DNA of 64,000 bases from Muscardinus avellanarius (GCA_963383645.1 OY726560.1:68821023-68885022), one strand, 5' to 3'. Positions 11,624-22,170 are shown, counted from the stretch's first letter. Notes: a model not told the origin generated them from the sequence alone. Made by a program: numbers and translations.

Positions 11624-12030
11624 TGTTATGGTTTGAATGTATGTAGTTTGCCTCCGATGAAACTTATGTCAAAATGCAATAGCCTCACAGCCCTTGGGAG
11701 GTGGGGCCTGGTGGGCGGCATCTGGGTTATGGTGCAGCACCCTCAAGAGTAATGAATGCCTTCCTCCTGTAACTTAGTGCTCTCCCAGGCCTGGCGGTGG
11801 TTATAAATCAAGGCTTCCTCTCCTGCGTTGTCTCTTCACACATCTTTAGTAATCCTTCTGTTTTCTACCATGGGTTGAAGCAACATAAAGCCCTCACCAG
11901 TAACTAAGTAGATTGCGGGGGCCATGCTCTCAGATGCCCTACCTCCAGGACCATCTGTCAAAGTAAACCTTTATCTCAAAAATTACTCGGTCTCTGGTAT
12001 TCTGTTGAAGCAACAGAAAATAGACTGAGA
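11624..12030 (+). mobile_element. MaLR-type solo LTR
   Basis: It starts TGTTATGGTTTGAATGTATG and ends in a CAACAGAAAATAGACTGAGA-like segment. Inside are GGGAGGTGGGGCCTGGTGGG, the TATA-like GGTTATAAATC and AAGTAAACCTTTATCTC before AATTACTCGGTCTC. This arrangement is diagnostic of mammalian MaLR (ERVL-related, non-autonomous) LTRs. No internal region is attached. Confidence 0.9.
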
Positions 12031-12238
12031 GTAAGTTTTCAGTCAGATAACACATTAATGTACCTCTATGTGTTTCTTTGAGACTTTCGTCTTTAGCGTG
12101 TGTATGTGTGTGTGTGTGTGTGCGTCTGTTTTAAGGGAGATTCCATTCATCTTGGAGCTTGGACCTGAAATATCTATATACTATCAGTGAAAACCAACTG
12201 ACTAGAATTAATGACAATTATTCTCTACTAGATCTACT

Positions 12239-12447
12239 TTTTTTTTTCAGAACTGGAAGTTGAACTCAGGGACGTTCTACCTTCCAGTCACACCCCCAGC
12301 CCTATATTTTTTTAATTCTTTATTTTGAAACGAGGTCTCACTAAGTTGTAGAGGGCCTAAGTAGCTGAGGCTGGCCTTAAACCTGTGACCCTCCTGTCTC
12401 AGCCTCCCAAGTACTGGGATTCGAAGTGTGCTCCACCACACCTGGCT
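12239..12447 (-). mobile_element. B1-dID dimeric SINE
   Basis: Antisense dimer with an oligo-T head. It is bracketed by near-identical AGATCTACTTT (left) and AGATCCACTTT (right), probable target-site duplications with one change. Confidence 0.92.
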
Positions 12448-13917
12448 AGATCCACTTTCTGAAACATAATCTAAGATTTTTTATTGTAAATCTTAGCTCT
12501 TCATAGTTCATGTTCCTAGAAATAATTTTACCAAATATTTTCTACTGAATCCAAGATTTCTTATAACTTAGGTTATTTGTTCCTTTCTCTGAATATGCCC
12601 TGACTAGTATGACATATTTTATTAAAAATATTATCAAAGCAAAAACATTTTTCCTTTTTATTTCATTATTTTAAGAAGTGGCATTATATCAAAAACTTAC
12701 CTTAAATAAAGTAACAACAGGAAAAATATTTCAGAATTCAAACAAGGAACAAGGAAATATGCTCAATTCGCTACATTTCAGAAATATTTATTTTCAAAAT
12801 ATCAATAAGGCAAAGATTAGGCAGCAATGGAATAGCACCCAATGAAATTAAATATACAAAACTTGATTTTTCTGAATATGTTTTCTCTGCTCCCCAGAAT
12901 AAATGGCTTTTCTTTAAACTTGTTAAGTATGTGTGCCGATACCTACACATTTAAATGCCTTTTGAGATCTTTATCTCCCTCAGAGTGTGATTTTTCTCAA
13001 AGGCACTTAAACTGGCTTTGGTGTCAAGCCCGAAACTGAAGTATGAGGTCAGCTATTTGCTACAACTGTGAGAGTCAACAGTCACACATCGGCACTCTGT
13101 ATCTGCAGATGAAGGAACTGAGGTCAATAGCTGTTCCATAACAACAAATTAATAGAAAGCCAAACAATGAATCCAAGCTTGATTCCAAAAGCAGATATTC
13201 TTTCATTTTATCACACAGGGCCAAGTTCAATTGGTATTGTTTGGAATACCGATATGTCATTTACAACACTTGTTAGGTATGTTACTCATGACAGTTGTTA
13301 AAATATAGGTCAGACTTTATTCGGGACCATGATTATGAGTGTGGGGATTCTTGCGATGGGGTTTTGTAGTAGGAAACAGAGATAGGGCTCAACTCCCCAA
13401 ACAAGGAAAAGCGAAGATTCAAAGCTAAGGAGCAGGGTGGGGGTCAGTGCATGAGAAATTACTAAGGGGAAGCATTAGAGTTAAGAGGTAATTGTGGTTT
13501 AGGCAACTTAGCAAGATTATTGCTTAAATTGGGTAATGCAAATGTGGACACAAAAGTCCAAAAGCTGAGGCTTGGTTGACAATAGGATTCAGAGGAGACT
13601 GATTAAAATAATGCAAAAGAGATGATCTTTGTTGAATACTCAGTGTCTCAATCCCTTTTGTTATTTTTCTAATGCTTTTACTATCAAAGCTATTTCTACC
13701 TAGAGTAATATTCAATAATTTTATATAATGTACATAAAATTCAACTGAAAAATCTCATCTTACACTCAACAATATGAAGAGGAGTGCGTTTGCACTTTGT
13801 AATATAATTTTTGGTAGTTTCTCACTATTTTTAGAACATAAAAGGCAATATTGGAAAATACCTAAACCTTTGGACTCTGGAATATGATGTTTTGATACCT
13901 TAAAATTTTTCCCAAAA
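12448..13917. other. Unassigned intergenic stretch
   Basis: No supported gene. A possible degraded MIR 3' part is listed separately. The part at about 13300-13650 (GTCAGACTTTATTCGGGACC onward) reads like an old antisense LTR or internal repeat, but I cannot assign a family. Confidence 0.4.
13100..13215 (+). mobile_element. Possible MIR fragment
   Basis: CAGATGAAGGAACTGAGG followed by AACAACAAATTAATAGAAAGC and ATTCCAAAAGC resembles the 3' half of MIR (consensus-like CAGATGAGGAAACTGAGG), heavily decayed. Confidence 0.4.
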
Positions 13918-14110
13918 GCCGGGCACAGTGGCACATACCTATAATCCCAGTACTTGGGAGGCTGAGACAGTATCAAGGAGGATCCCAGGTTTAAGGACAG
14001 CCTCAATGTAGTGAGACTTTTATCAACCTAGTGAGATCAGTTTCAAAATAAAAAAAATAGGTGTGGGGTGTAGCTCAGAGGTAAAATGTCCCTCAGTTCA
14101 GTCCCCAATA

Positions 14111-14143
<33 letters not shown>
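13918..14143 (+). mobile_element. B1-dID SINE with (CA)n tail
   Basis: GCCGGGCACAGTGGCACAT starts the B1 half, and the ID half ends GTCCCCAATACCA and runs into a CA repeat (14111-14143). Runs of CA extending the CCACAC terminus recur in other copies here. Confidence 0.92.
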
Positions 14144-14146
<3 letters not shown>

Positions 14147-14199
14147 AGTCCTGGCTGTGGAGAGACTGCCCCTCCCAAGGCTGAACAATTCTTAGAGAT

Positions 14200-14510
14200 A
14201 TCACAGGGATAAAGAAGAGTATGTTTAATATACAGAATAGCTCATCCAAAACTATACCTCCTCGATCTGCTCGTACCCTCCAGGAGATGGTATAGCTATG
14301 CTTTAACCTTCCTGGGGCCAGGAACCAAGCAACTAGTGACCACATACATAGATTAGAGCTATCTCAAAAACTTCAAAATAGCCAGTCCTTACCTGTTTAC
14401 CTTACCCTGCCTTGCCTTGCCTTAGAAGCTCCAATAAAGGCCCTGGTCTAGGCTCTCCCCTCCCTCCTGCTTTCTGCCTGCTGACCACCTGAGGCTTCTC
14501 CAGGTTGCCT
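14200..14510 (+). mobile_element. Possible LTR fragment
   Basis: CTCCAATAAAGGCCCTGG precedes CTCTCCCCTCCCTCCTGC, a poly-A signal and C/T-rich R/U5-like order seen in retroviral LTRs. The AATAAAGGCCCTGGTCT string also occurs at about 9888-9903 in the LTR candidate, which hints at a related element, but the boundaries cannot be placed. Confidence 0.35.
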
Positions 14511-14524
14511 TGCATGTGGTAGAG

Positions 14525-14825
14525 ATACTCCTCGATTTTGGATGGGTTACATTCCATACATTCATTGCAAATCGAGAATATCATAAGTCAAAAGGGCACA
14601 TACTACACCTAACATACAAGACATTCCGTCTCAGCCACAGGGTGCACCGTATCCAGCAGCTGACCAGCTGCAGCACACTGCGACTACCCAGCCTCACAAG
14701 CGAGGATCACTCCTCACATCCCTAGCCTGGGGAAAGATACGAACACAAAATCCTAAGTATGGCTTCTACTTAAAGTGTGCCCACCATCAATAAGTCTAAA
14801 AATCCTAACTTGGACCCTCATGAGG
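14525..14825. mobile_element. Tigger-like DNA transposon fossil (TcMar)
   Basis: CTCGATTTTGGATGGGTTAC, ATCATAAGTCAAAAGG, TACACCTAACATAC, CAGCCTCACAAGCG, CTAGCCTGGGGAAAGAT, AAGTATGGCTTCTAC and CCATCAATAAGTC occur in the same order as in a non-autonomous Tigger-family (TcMar) element known from placental genomes. Terminal inverted repeats are decayed and no transposase frame remains. Confidence 0.65.
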
Positions 14826-15210
14826 AAAGACCATTTCCACAATAAACATTTGTTTCCCCGAGCCTCTCCTGGGCCTCCTCATGACCACTGCTCACTGATA
14901 CCCACATGGAAGAACACAGAGTGGACTCCGGTGCCCTTAAACTTTGTCTAGTACATTCCAGGTATATGAATTTAGGCAAGCTATTCTCAAAGACTCATCT
15001 CCCTCAGTCAGAATATTAGATACACCAACAGGCCTTACCGGAGGGTTATCATGAGATTTTCATGGGACTATGGCGAGCTTTAGCTCCATGTTGGCCATGG
15101 AGGAAGCACAAGTAAATACTAACTGTGCTACTACTGTCGATGGTGGAAGAGAGTTCAGAAGTTATGTGTGTTTCCTAGTCTTCTTTTTCCCCATTTAAAA
15201 GGAGTGAAAC
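14826..15210. other. Unassigned intergenic stretch
   Basis: I recognise nothing between the Tigger-like fossil and the SINE array. Confidence 0.5.
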
Positions 15211-15211
15211 A

Positions 15212-15401
15212 GCCGGGCGTGGTGGCACACGCTTGTAATCCCCGCGCTTGGGAGGCGGAGACAGGAGGATCGCGCAGGTTCGAAGCCAGCCGCGCGCGCT
15301 GGCTTAGGAGACCCTGTTTCTAAATAAAAATATAAAAAAAAAATAGGTCTGGGAGTGTAGCCCAGAGGTAGAAGGGCTTCCAGGAACCCCAGTACCACAA
15401 A

Positions 15402-15444
<43 letters not shown>

Positions 15445-15446
15445 AT
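15212..15446 (+). mobile_element. B1-dID SINE, CpG-rich subfamily (array copy 1)
   Basis: GCCGGGCGTGGTGGCACACG, CCCCGCGCTTGGGAGGC, GCGCGCGCTGGCTTAGGAG and AGGGCTTCCAGGAACCCC, ending in an (AAAT)n tail of about 48 bp. The flanks GGAGTGAAAC (15201-15210 and 15447-15456) are a perfect 10-bp target-site duplication. It is among the least mutated copies in the window. Confidence 0.97.
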
Positions 15447-15456
15447 GGAGTGAAAC

Positions 15457-15678
15457 GGCCAAGTGTGGTGCACACGCCTGTAATCCCAGCACTTGGGAGG
15501 CTGAGACAGTAGGATCATAAGTTAGAGGCCAGCCTCAGCAACTTAGTGAGAACTGTTTGAAAAATAAAAATAAAGTGGGTCTGGGAGTGTAGCTCAGAAA
15601 TAGAATGCCCCTGGGTTGAAAATCCAGGACCAAAAATAAATAAATAAATAAACAAGTAAATAAATAAACAAATAAATG
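15457..15678 (+). mobile_element. B1-dID SINE (array copy 2)
   Basis: It begins directly after the target-site copy of array copy 1, so copy 1 inserted exactly at its 5' edge. The ID half is altered (GGGTTGAAAATCCAGGACC) and the tail is AAAT/AAAC-rich. Confidence 0.93.
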
Positions 15679-15727
15679 GTAAGAAAAAAAAAAGGTAAGC
15701 AAAGTCTGTTTAAAAAATAATAACATA

Positions 15728-15962
15728 GCTGGTCATGGTGGTGCATGCTTGTAATCCCCGCGCTTGGGAGGTTGAGACAAGAGGATTGTGCAGGTTCAAA
15801 GCCAGCCTCAGCTACTTAGTGAGGCTCTCAGCAACTTAGTGAGACCCTGTTTCCAAATAAAGTATAAAGTAGGTCTGGGAGTATAAAGAAGTAAAAGGTC
15901 CCTGGGTTCCATCCCCAGTACCACCAAAACAAACAAACAAACAACAACAACAACAAAAAAAC
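15728..15962 (+). mobile_element. B1-dID SINE, intermediate type (array copy 3)
   Basis: It combines the CCCCGCGCTTGGGAGG motif and TTTCCAAATAAAGTATAAA linker of the CpG-rich subfamily with the longer CTCAGCTACTTAGTGAGG...CTCAGCAACTTAGTGAG middle of the older type. Flanks AATAACATAG and AATAACGTAG are probable target-site copies. Confidence 0.92.
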
Positions 15963-15971
15963 AATAACGTA

Positions 15972-16188
15972 GCCAGGTGAGGTGGTGTATGATGCTGGTA
16001 AATTTCAGTACTTGGGAAGCTGAGACAGGAAGATCACAAGTTCTTGGCCAGCCTCAGCTACTTAGTGAGGCCATCCACAACTTAGTGAGACCCTATCTCA
16101 AAATAAAGAATAAAAAATAGGGCTGCAGGTGTAGCTCAGAGGTAGAATGCCTCTTGGTTCAACCCCCAGTATCACGAAAACAAAACAA
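15972..16188 (+). mobile_element. B1-dID SINE (array copy 4)
   Basis: Sense dimer from CCAGGTGAGGTGGTGTATG to CAACCCCCAGTATCAC with an A-rich tail. Its 5' edge abuts the target copy of array copy 3. Confidence 0.92.
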
Positions 16189-16211
16189 ACTGAAAACCAC
16201 ATTTATTTACA

Positions 16212-16350
16212 GCTGGGCATGGTTGTACATGCTTGTAATTCCAGTATTTGGGAGGCTAAGACAGAAGGATCACAGGTTCGTGGCCAGCCTCAGCAACTTG
16301 TTTTCTGCAACTTAGTGAGATCCTGTTTCAAAATAAAGAATAAAAAATAG
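16212..16350 (+). mobile_element. B1 left monomer only (array copy 5)
   Basis: GCTGGGCATGGTTGTACATG to AAAATAAAGAATAAAAAATAG: a complete left half and linker, but the next base is the start of another SINE. Its ID half is missing, either displaced by the neighbour or never present. Confidence 0.9.
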
Positions 16351-16545
16351 GCCAGGCATGGTGGCACATGCTTGTCATTCCAGCATTTGGGAGGCTGAGA
16401 CGAGATGGGAAGATCTGACAGCTCCTTAGTGAGGCCTTTTGCAACTCAGTGAGACCCTGTTTCAAAACAAAGAATAAAAATTGGGACTGAGGATATAGCT
16501 CGGAGGTAGAATGCCCCTAGGTCTAATCCCCAGTACTGGAAATAA
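16351..16545 (+). mobile_element. B1-dID SINE (array copy 6)
   Basis: Sense dimer from GCCAGGCATGGTGGCACATG to TAATCCCCAGTACTGG. It begins exactly at the end of the linker of copy 5, and no ID half resumes after it. Confidence 0.93.
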
Positions 16546-16601
16546 ATTCTAGCCTGACTTTTTTCATTTGTCTTACTTCATAATTTTAAATAGCTCCTTT
16601 T

Positions 16602-16820
16602 GCCAGATATGGAGGTGCATGGTTATAATCCCAGAATTGAGTAGATTGATATAAGATAGATAGTAGGTTCAAGACCAGCCTCAGCAACTTAGTGAGACTC
16701 TCAGCAATTTAGCAAGACCCTGTTCCAAAATAAAAAGAGCTACAAGTGTAGCTCATAGGTATAATACCTCTAGTTTCAAATCTCAGTGCTAACAAACAAA
16801 CAAATAAGTAAATAAATAGA
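16602..16820 (+). mobile_element. B1-dID SINE, diverged (array copy 7)
   Basis: GCCAGATATGGAGGTGCATG through TTTCAAATCTCAGTGC with an AAAC/AAAT tail. It is more mutated than its neighbours and probably the oldest in the array. Confidence 0.85.
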
Positions 16821-17636
16821 TAATTCCCCTTTCATCATTTGCCACCTAGGAAAAACTGAGAAAATACTTGACATTTTAATGAACTCAAAATACCAATACA
16901 AAAAACAAAAAAAGAAATACAGAGAAAAAACTAATTTGGAAATAATTATTGACAATTAACTTGGAACTAATTGTACATTTGAAATTTTACTTAAAAAAAA
17001 TATATATATATAATTTCTAACTAAGTTAAAAGGAAAAACATTAATATATCACTAACTTCCTAGGTCAAGTTTTAAACAATATAATATCTTTTATAATTAA
17101 GAAGACCAACGAACACCTGATTCTGATACATTTGTTTTTCAAATGTATGAATTTTACAAAGATAACTAACAGAAAGTTTGAAAATTTTTAAACAATTTTT
17201 TTCTACAGTCAGAACTTGAGAACTTGTGTATCCTACAAAGAGTCAGCTGTATGCTTCTACAAGGACCCACCACGGCTTTCACACTGATACCCCTCAAGGC
17301 CATGGTTCAGGCTCCATGACTTCACTTTCCTGTGGTTCTTGGAAGAGCAGCTGCAGCCCCTGTTGTTCCTCCTTCTATTCTTGTTACTAATGGGCCCCAA
17401 TTGCCTTTTTCCCTCTTAGCTCTTCTTGGTGGTTTTAGGGTAGTGTGTGTTTGCCACAACTCACTCTTTCTTCACTGTTCTCAAGAAGACAAGCTCATTC
17501 CTTCTGCTACTGTGCCACTAATCATAAGAAAGGAAAGCATCAGGAAGAAACCTGGGCTAAAAGTAGCCTCTTACCACTTCTTCTCAACATTCTATTGGAA
17601 TTTTTATCCAGGGTAATTAGTCAAGAAAAGGAAATA
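16821..17636. other. Unassigned intergenic stretch
   Basis: AT-rich at first, then ordinary composition. Overlapping frames at 17332-17663 show no domain that I recognise. Confidence 0.45.
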
Positions 17637-17924
17637 GCCGGGCGTGGTGGCGCAGGCTTGTAATCCCCATAATTCCCGTGCTTGGGAGGTGGAGACAGGA
17701 GGATCACGCAGGTTTGAAGCCAGCCTTGCTGGCTTAAAAGAACCTGTTTCCAAATAAAATATAAAATAGGTCTGGGAGTGTATCTTGGAGGTAGAAGGGT
17801 TCCACCTCCAGTACCACCAAAAGAAAGAAAATAAAGAAAGAAAGAGAAAGAGAGGGAGGGAGGGAGGGAGGGAGGGAGGGAGGGAGGGAGGAAGGAAGGA
17901 AGGTAGGAAGGAAGGAAGGTAGGT
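17637..17924 (+). mobile_element. B1-dID SINE with expanded purine tail
   Basis: CpG-rich-type left half with an extra CCCCATAATTCCCG insertion, followed by ACCTCCAGTACCACC. The tail (17819-17924) has expanded into GAAA, then GGGA, then GGAA repeats, a purine tract of about 105 bp on the plus strand. Confidence 0.93.
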
Positions 17925-18071
17925 TATCCTGATTGGAAAGGAAGTAAAATGATCTGTTTGCAAATAACATGATCTTGTATATATAAAATCCTAAGGAATT
18001 AACCTAAAAACTAACAAATGAGTTAAGTAAAGTTTCAGGATACAAGAGTAATGGGCAAAAAGCAATTGTAA

Positions 18072-18240
18072 GCCAGGCATGGAGGCACACACCTGTAATC
18101 CCAGCACTTGGTAGACTGAGACAGGAGAATCACAGGTTTGAGGACAGCCTCAGCAACATAGCGAGCATCTCCACAACCTAATGACACAGTTTCAACGAGG
18201 GGTGTAACTCAGAGGTATACTGCTCCTGGATTCAGTCCCC

Positions 18241-18287
<47 letters not shown>
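18072..18287 (+). mobile_element. B1-dID SINE with (CA)n tail
   Basis: GCCAGGCATGGAGGCACACA to CAGTCCCCAGTAACAC, then about 20 CA units. It is inserted in the old L1; the linker between halves is shortened. Confidence 0.92.
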
Positions 18288-18288
<1 letters not shown>

Positions 18289-18426
18289 ATATATCTATAT
18301 TTTGAGTAAACAACCCCCAAATGAAATTAACAGATTAATTCTATAATAGCATCAAAACAAGTAAAATATTAGAAATCTATTTACAAAAAGAAGTGCAAAT
18401 CTTAGTCTTTAAAAACTGCAGTACAA

Positions 18427-18605
18427 GCCGGGCGTGGTGGCGCACGCTTGTAATCTCAGTATTCGGGAGGCTGAGACACGAGGATCACGGTTCGCGGACA
18501 GCCTCAGCTACTTACTGAGGCCTTTTGCAACTCAGTGAGACCCAGTTTCAAAATAGATAATTTTTTAAAAAATGGGCCTGGGGGTGTAAAGCAAAAACAA
18601 AAACA
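18427..18605 (+). mobile_element. B1-dID SINE lacking most of its ID half
   Basis: The B1 half is intact (GCCGGGCGTGGTGGCGCACG), but the ID half stops after GGGCCTGGGGGTGTAAAG and passes straight into an AAAAAC tail. Matching flanks AAAAACTGCAGTACA on both sides show that the shortened form inserted as such rather than being cut later. Confidence 0.93.
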
Positions 18606-18708
18606 AAAACTGCAGTACATTCGTGAAAGAAACTAAAGAACTAAATAACATGAAGGATGATAGCCCATATTCATTGATTGAAATACAATAATGTTAGTAT
18701 GGTCCTAG

Positions 18709-19325
18709 GGTTTGGATATGGTTTGAGTTTGCTCTCTAAGAGTGTATGTGTTATAATCTTGGTCCTCAATATGGTGATGTTAGGGCATGATGGAACCTTT
18801 AAGAAGCTGGGACGACCTTAAGTCATTGGAAGCACAGACCTAGAAAGGAGTTAAGGTAGTTCTCATAGGATCCTGAGTTAAGAGCTCCTCCCTCCCCTCT
18901 CTCCTTGGCTTTCTCTCTTGAGGTACAACCTCTCTTCCACACACATTCCTCCCATTTTGACACCACCACACCTAATATGATGTCATCATCAGAGCAGAGC
19001 CAAAGTTCGTACCAGGCACCAACACTCTAGAACTGAGCTAACATTTTCTCTGTTTTGTTGTTGTGGTGGTGGTGGTGGTTTTGTTTGTTTGCTTTTGTGG
19101 ATACTGGGGATTGAACACAGGAATGTTCTATTTCTGAGCTACATCCAAACTTTTATTTTGAACAGGGTCTTGCTAAATTGCTCAGACTGGCCTTGAATTT
19201 GCTATCCTCCTGCCTCAGCCTCCCAAGTAGCTGGGATTACAGCTATGCACCACTGTACCTAGCTGAACACTTTTTTCTTTATAAAATAAAACAATATTAT
19301 AGTAACAGAAAATGGACTAATACAG
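18709..19325 (+). mobile_element. MaLR-type solo LTR with nested SINE
   Basis: It starts with GGTTTGGATATGGTTTGAG and ends ACAGAAAATGGACTAATACA, the hallmark ends of MaLR LTRs. The middle is split by an antisense SINE (19060-19264). It is inserted in the old L1, giving a three-level nest. Confidence 0.88.
19060..19264 (-). mobile_element. B1-dID SINE nested in the MaLR LTR
   Basis: Antisense dimer from ATACTGGGGATTGAACAC to CACTGTACCTAGCT. The GTGG/TTTG-rich run ahead of it is its tail. AACATTTTCTCTG on the left and AACACTTTTTTC on the right look like decayed target-site copies. Confidence 0.9.
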
Positions 19326-19576
19326 ATGGCAATACTTTTCAAATCAATCTCCATATTCCACACAATTGTTATCAGAATTCCAACTGGATTCTTTGCATAA
19401 ATTGGCAAGCTGATTCTAAAACTCATGAAAATTCAAGAGAACCAGAAAAACCAAAATAATCTTAGAAAAGAAGAACACTTCTAATTTTAAAACTTACTAC
19501 AAAGCTTTATCATAATCAAAACAGTATGTTACTGGCATAATGATATATACCAATGAAACAGAATTGAGAGTAAAGA

Positions 19577-19790
19577 GCTGGGAATGGTGGCACATACTTG
19601 GGAGGCTGAGACAGGAAGATCACAGATTCATAGGCAGTCTCAGAAACTTGGTGAGTCCCTCCACAGCTTAGTGAGTCCCTGTTTCAAAATAAAATAGGGC
19701 TGGGAGTAGAGTATAGCTTAGAGGTAGAGTGCCCCTGGATTCAATCCCCAGTACCACACACAGACACACACACAAAAAAAAAAAAATTGA
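19577..19790 (+). mobile_element. B1-dID SINE
   Basis: GCTGGGAATGGTGGCACATA then directly CTTGGGAGGCTGAGACAGG (the CTGTAATCCCAGCA segment is deleted), ending CCCCAGTACCACACACAG and poly-A. It sits in the old L1. Confidence 0.92.
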
Positions 19791-20023
19791 AAGTACAGAA
19801 CTAGTCTCACATTTACGGTCAAATAATTTTAGATAATACTGTCAAGATAATCCAGTAGAAAAAGAATGGTATTTTCATCAAATTGTGCTAGACAACTAGA
19901 AATCCACATGTAAAAGAAAGAAATTAGATCTCTACCTTCACTTTCTCTCTAAAATTTAACTCAAAGTGGATTAAAGACTTGAATCTAAAACCAAAAATCT
20001 ATAAAATGTTTATTTGTGTATCT

Positions 20024-20229
20024 TTGTGCTACTTGTGATTGACCCAGGGGCATTCTACCTTTGAACTATATTCTCAGCCCTATTTTATTTTTTATTTTAA
20101 AATAAAATATAGAGTCTCCCTAAGTTAGTAGGGGCCTCACTAAATTGCTGAGGCTGGCCTCAAACCTGCAATCTTTCTATCTCAGCCTCCTAGGAACTGG
20201 GACTACAGGCATTCACCTCTGTACCTGGT
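20024..20229 (-). mobile_element. B1-dID SINE
   Basis: Antisense dimer from ACTTGTGATTGACCCAGG to CACCTCTGTACCTGGT, inserted in the old L1. Confidence 0.9.
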
Positions 20230-20587
20230 CAACTTTAAAACTTTCATATAAGAAAAAAAATGTATATCTGCGTGAAATTGATTAAGTATTGTTTTCTTAG
20301 AAATAGCACTAAAAGCCAAATAAAAAAAATAGGTAAAGTGGATATCATCAAAATAAACAGAATTTGGGACAAGAGATACCATCAAGAAAGTGAAAAGACA
20401 ATCCACAGAACAAGAGAACTTAACATATATAAAGAAATCTTGCAGCTCAGTAATAAAAATGGCCAATAACTCAATTACAAAATGCACAAAGTTGCTGTAT
20501 TGACATTTCCCCAGGAAGGACACACAAGAGTCCATAAAGGACAAGAAGAGATGTTTCACATCATCCTCTAGCAGGGAAATATAAAGG

Positions 20588-20865
20588 GTCATAGTTTTAG
20601 AGGTCCATCCATAGCCAGCTGGCTCTGCAGCAGAGCATCATAGTAGAAGGGCAGGGCAAAGGAAAGCTGCTCAGCTCCTGGCAGACAGGAGGGGGGGAGG
20701 AGAGGAGAAAAGGCCAGGGACAAGATCTAGTTCGCGAGGGTATGTGCCGGTGACCTGCTTCCTTCAACCATATCCCACCTGTGAACACTCCTGCACATAT
20801 GACATATGCACATATCAAAGCCTTCAACACAGGAGTCTTTGGGAGATACTTTATATCCATACCAC
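20588..20865 (-). mobile_element. MaLR LTR fragment
   Basis: CATAGTTTTAGAGGTCC, GGGCAAAGGAAAGCTGCTC, GACCTGCTTCCTTCAACC and a terminal GGGAGATACTTTATATCC read as an antisense MaLR LTR of the same kind as those at 32.7, 52.1 and 55.8 kb. L1 text resumes on either side. Confidence 0.75.
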
Positions 20866-21696
20866 GATACAACTTCACATCTTTTACAATGGTAAAATAT
20901 AATTAAAAGCAAGGATGCACACAAATCAGGAAACTCATGAACTGCTTTTGAGAAGGCAAAATGGTATGGTCATTTGGCAGAACAGTCTGACAGTTACTCA
21001 AAAAGCCAAATACAGTGCTACCATATGATCTAGCAATTCTCCTTTTCGGTTTGATAAAAACAGATGACCACACAAACAGATGCACAAATGTTTGGAGCAA
21101 GTATATTCATAATAGTCAAAACAGTGGAAAATATCCAAATACCTAAATATTCATCACCCCATGAAAGACTAAATAAAATGTGGTATGCCCATACAAAGTG
21201 ATGGAAATGAATGTAGTCCTGATACAAATTACTACTGTACCAGGGTGAACCTTGATACCGTTATGCCTAAAAAAGAAACCAGTCACAAACACTGCATATT
21301 GTATGTTTCCACTGATGTGAAATGTCCAGAGCAGGCAAATCTATAGACAGGAAGCAGATGAGTGGTTGCTTATTGCTGATGTGAAACCAGAGGTGGGAAG
21401 TAGAGAGAGGATTGGAAAAGGGAGGCAGAAACTGGTTGGAGAAATGAGGACTGCAACAAGTTATTTTAAGAATTCCAAATAATTTTAAGTTTTGTTTTAT
21501 TATTACTATTGGTATAATTAATAGTATTGTTTCTATAATGATCTTATGTAATTATAATAATTTTTTTCATTACTAGTATACTTACTTGCTATGTTATTAT
21601 TAAGACATACATAGAATTAGAAAGAGATCCTTGAGAGGAGCCTTTATGTGGGGAACAGCATATTAGGGTGAAGAGGCATGTTTAAAAGTAAAAGGA

Positions 21697-21809
21697 GCCG
21701 GGTGTGGTGGTGCAGGCTTGTAATCCTCATGCTTGGGAGGCAGAGACAGGAGGATCGCGCAGGTTCGAAGCCAGCCATGCTGGTTTATGAGACTCTGTTT
21801 CCAAATTTA

Positions 21810-21874
<65 letters not shown>

Positions 21875-21949
21875 TATAATAGGTCTGGGAGTGTAGTCCG
21901 GAGGTAGAAGGCTTTCAGGAACCCCAGTACCACAAAAAAAAAAAAAAAA
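21697..21949 (+). mobile_element. CpG-rich B1-dID SINE with (AT)n in its linker
   Basis: The left half ends TTTCCAAATTTAAAAA and the right half starts AATAGGTCTGGGAGTG. Between them the A-rich linker has grown into an AT repeat at 21827-21870. AGTAAAAGGA flanks it on both sides (ending at 21696, and at about 21951-21960) as the target-site duplication. Confidence 0.95.
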
Positions 21950-21961
21950 AAGTAAAAGGAA

Positions 21962-22170
21962 AGCCAGGCATAATGGCACACACTTATAATCCCAGAATTT
22001 GGGTGAGACAGGAAGATTGTGGTTCATGAACAGCCTCAGTTACTTAGTGAGGGAGGCCCTTTGCAACTTTGTGAGACCCTGTTTCAAAATAAAGAATACA
22101 AAATGTGGGCTAGGGGTGTAGCTCAGAGGTAGAATGCCCCTGGGTCGAATCCCAGTATTAAAAAAAAAAG
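21962..22170 (+). mobile_element. B1-dID SINE
   Basis: GCCAGGCATAATGGCACACA to TCGAATCCCAGTATT with poly-A. It lies 1-2 bp past the target copy of the preceding SINE, so the younger one landed at its 5' edge. Confidence 0.92.

Larger units (their letters stand above)
17926..21480 (+). mobile_element. Old L1 ORF2/3' end, heavily interrupted
   Basis: Sense L1 remnants occur in the right order: ACATGATCTTGTATATA (reverse-transcriptase region), then finger/thumb and C-terminal ORF2-like text at 19326-19576, 19796-20023 and 20230-20587, then 3' sequence at 20866-21480 (CAAATGTTTGGAGC, CAATAGTCAAAACAGTGG-like). All frames are broken. It is interrupted by SINEs at 18072, 18427, 19577 and 20024 and by two MaLR LTRs, one itself carrying a SINE, so the L1 is older than all of them. 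Confidence 0.8.

Noticed and set aside
15201..16820. CRISPR-like or satellite array
   Set aside because: The regularly spaced similar units are SINEs of about 200-235 bp with their own tails and target copies.
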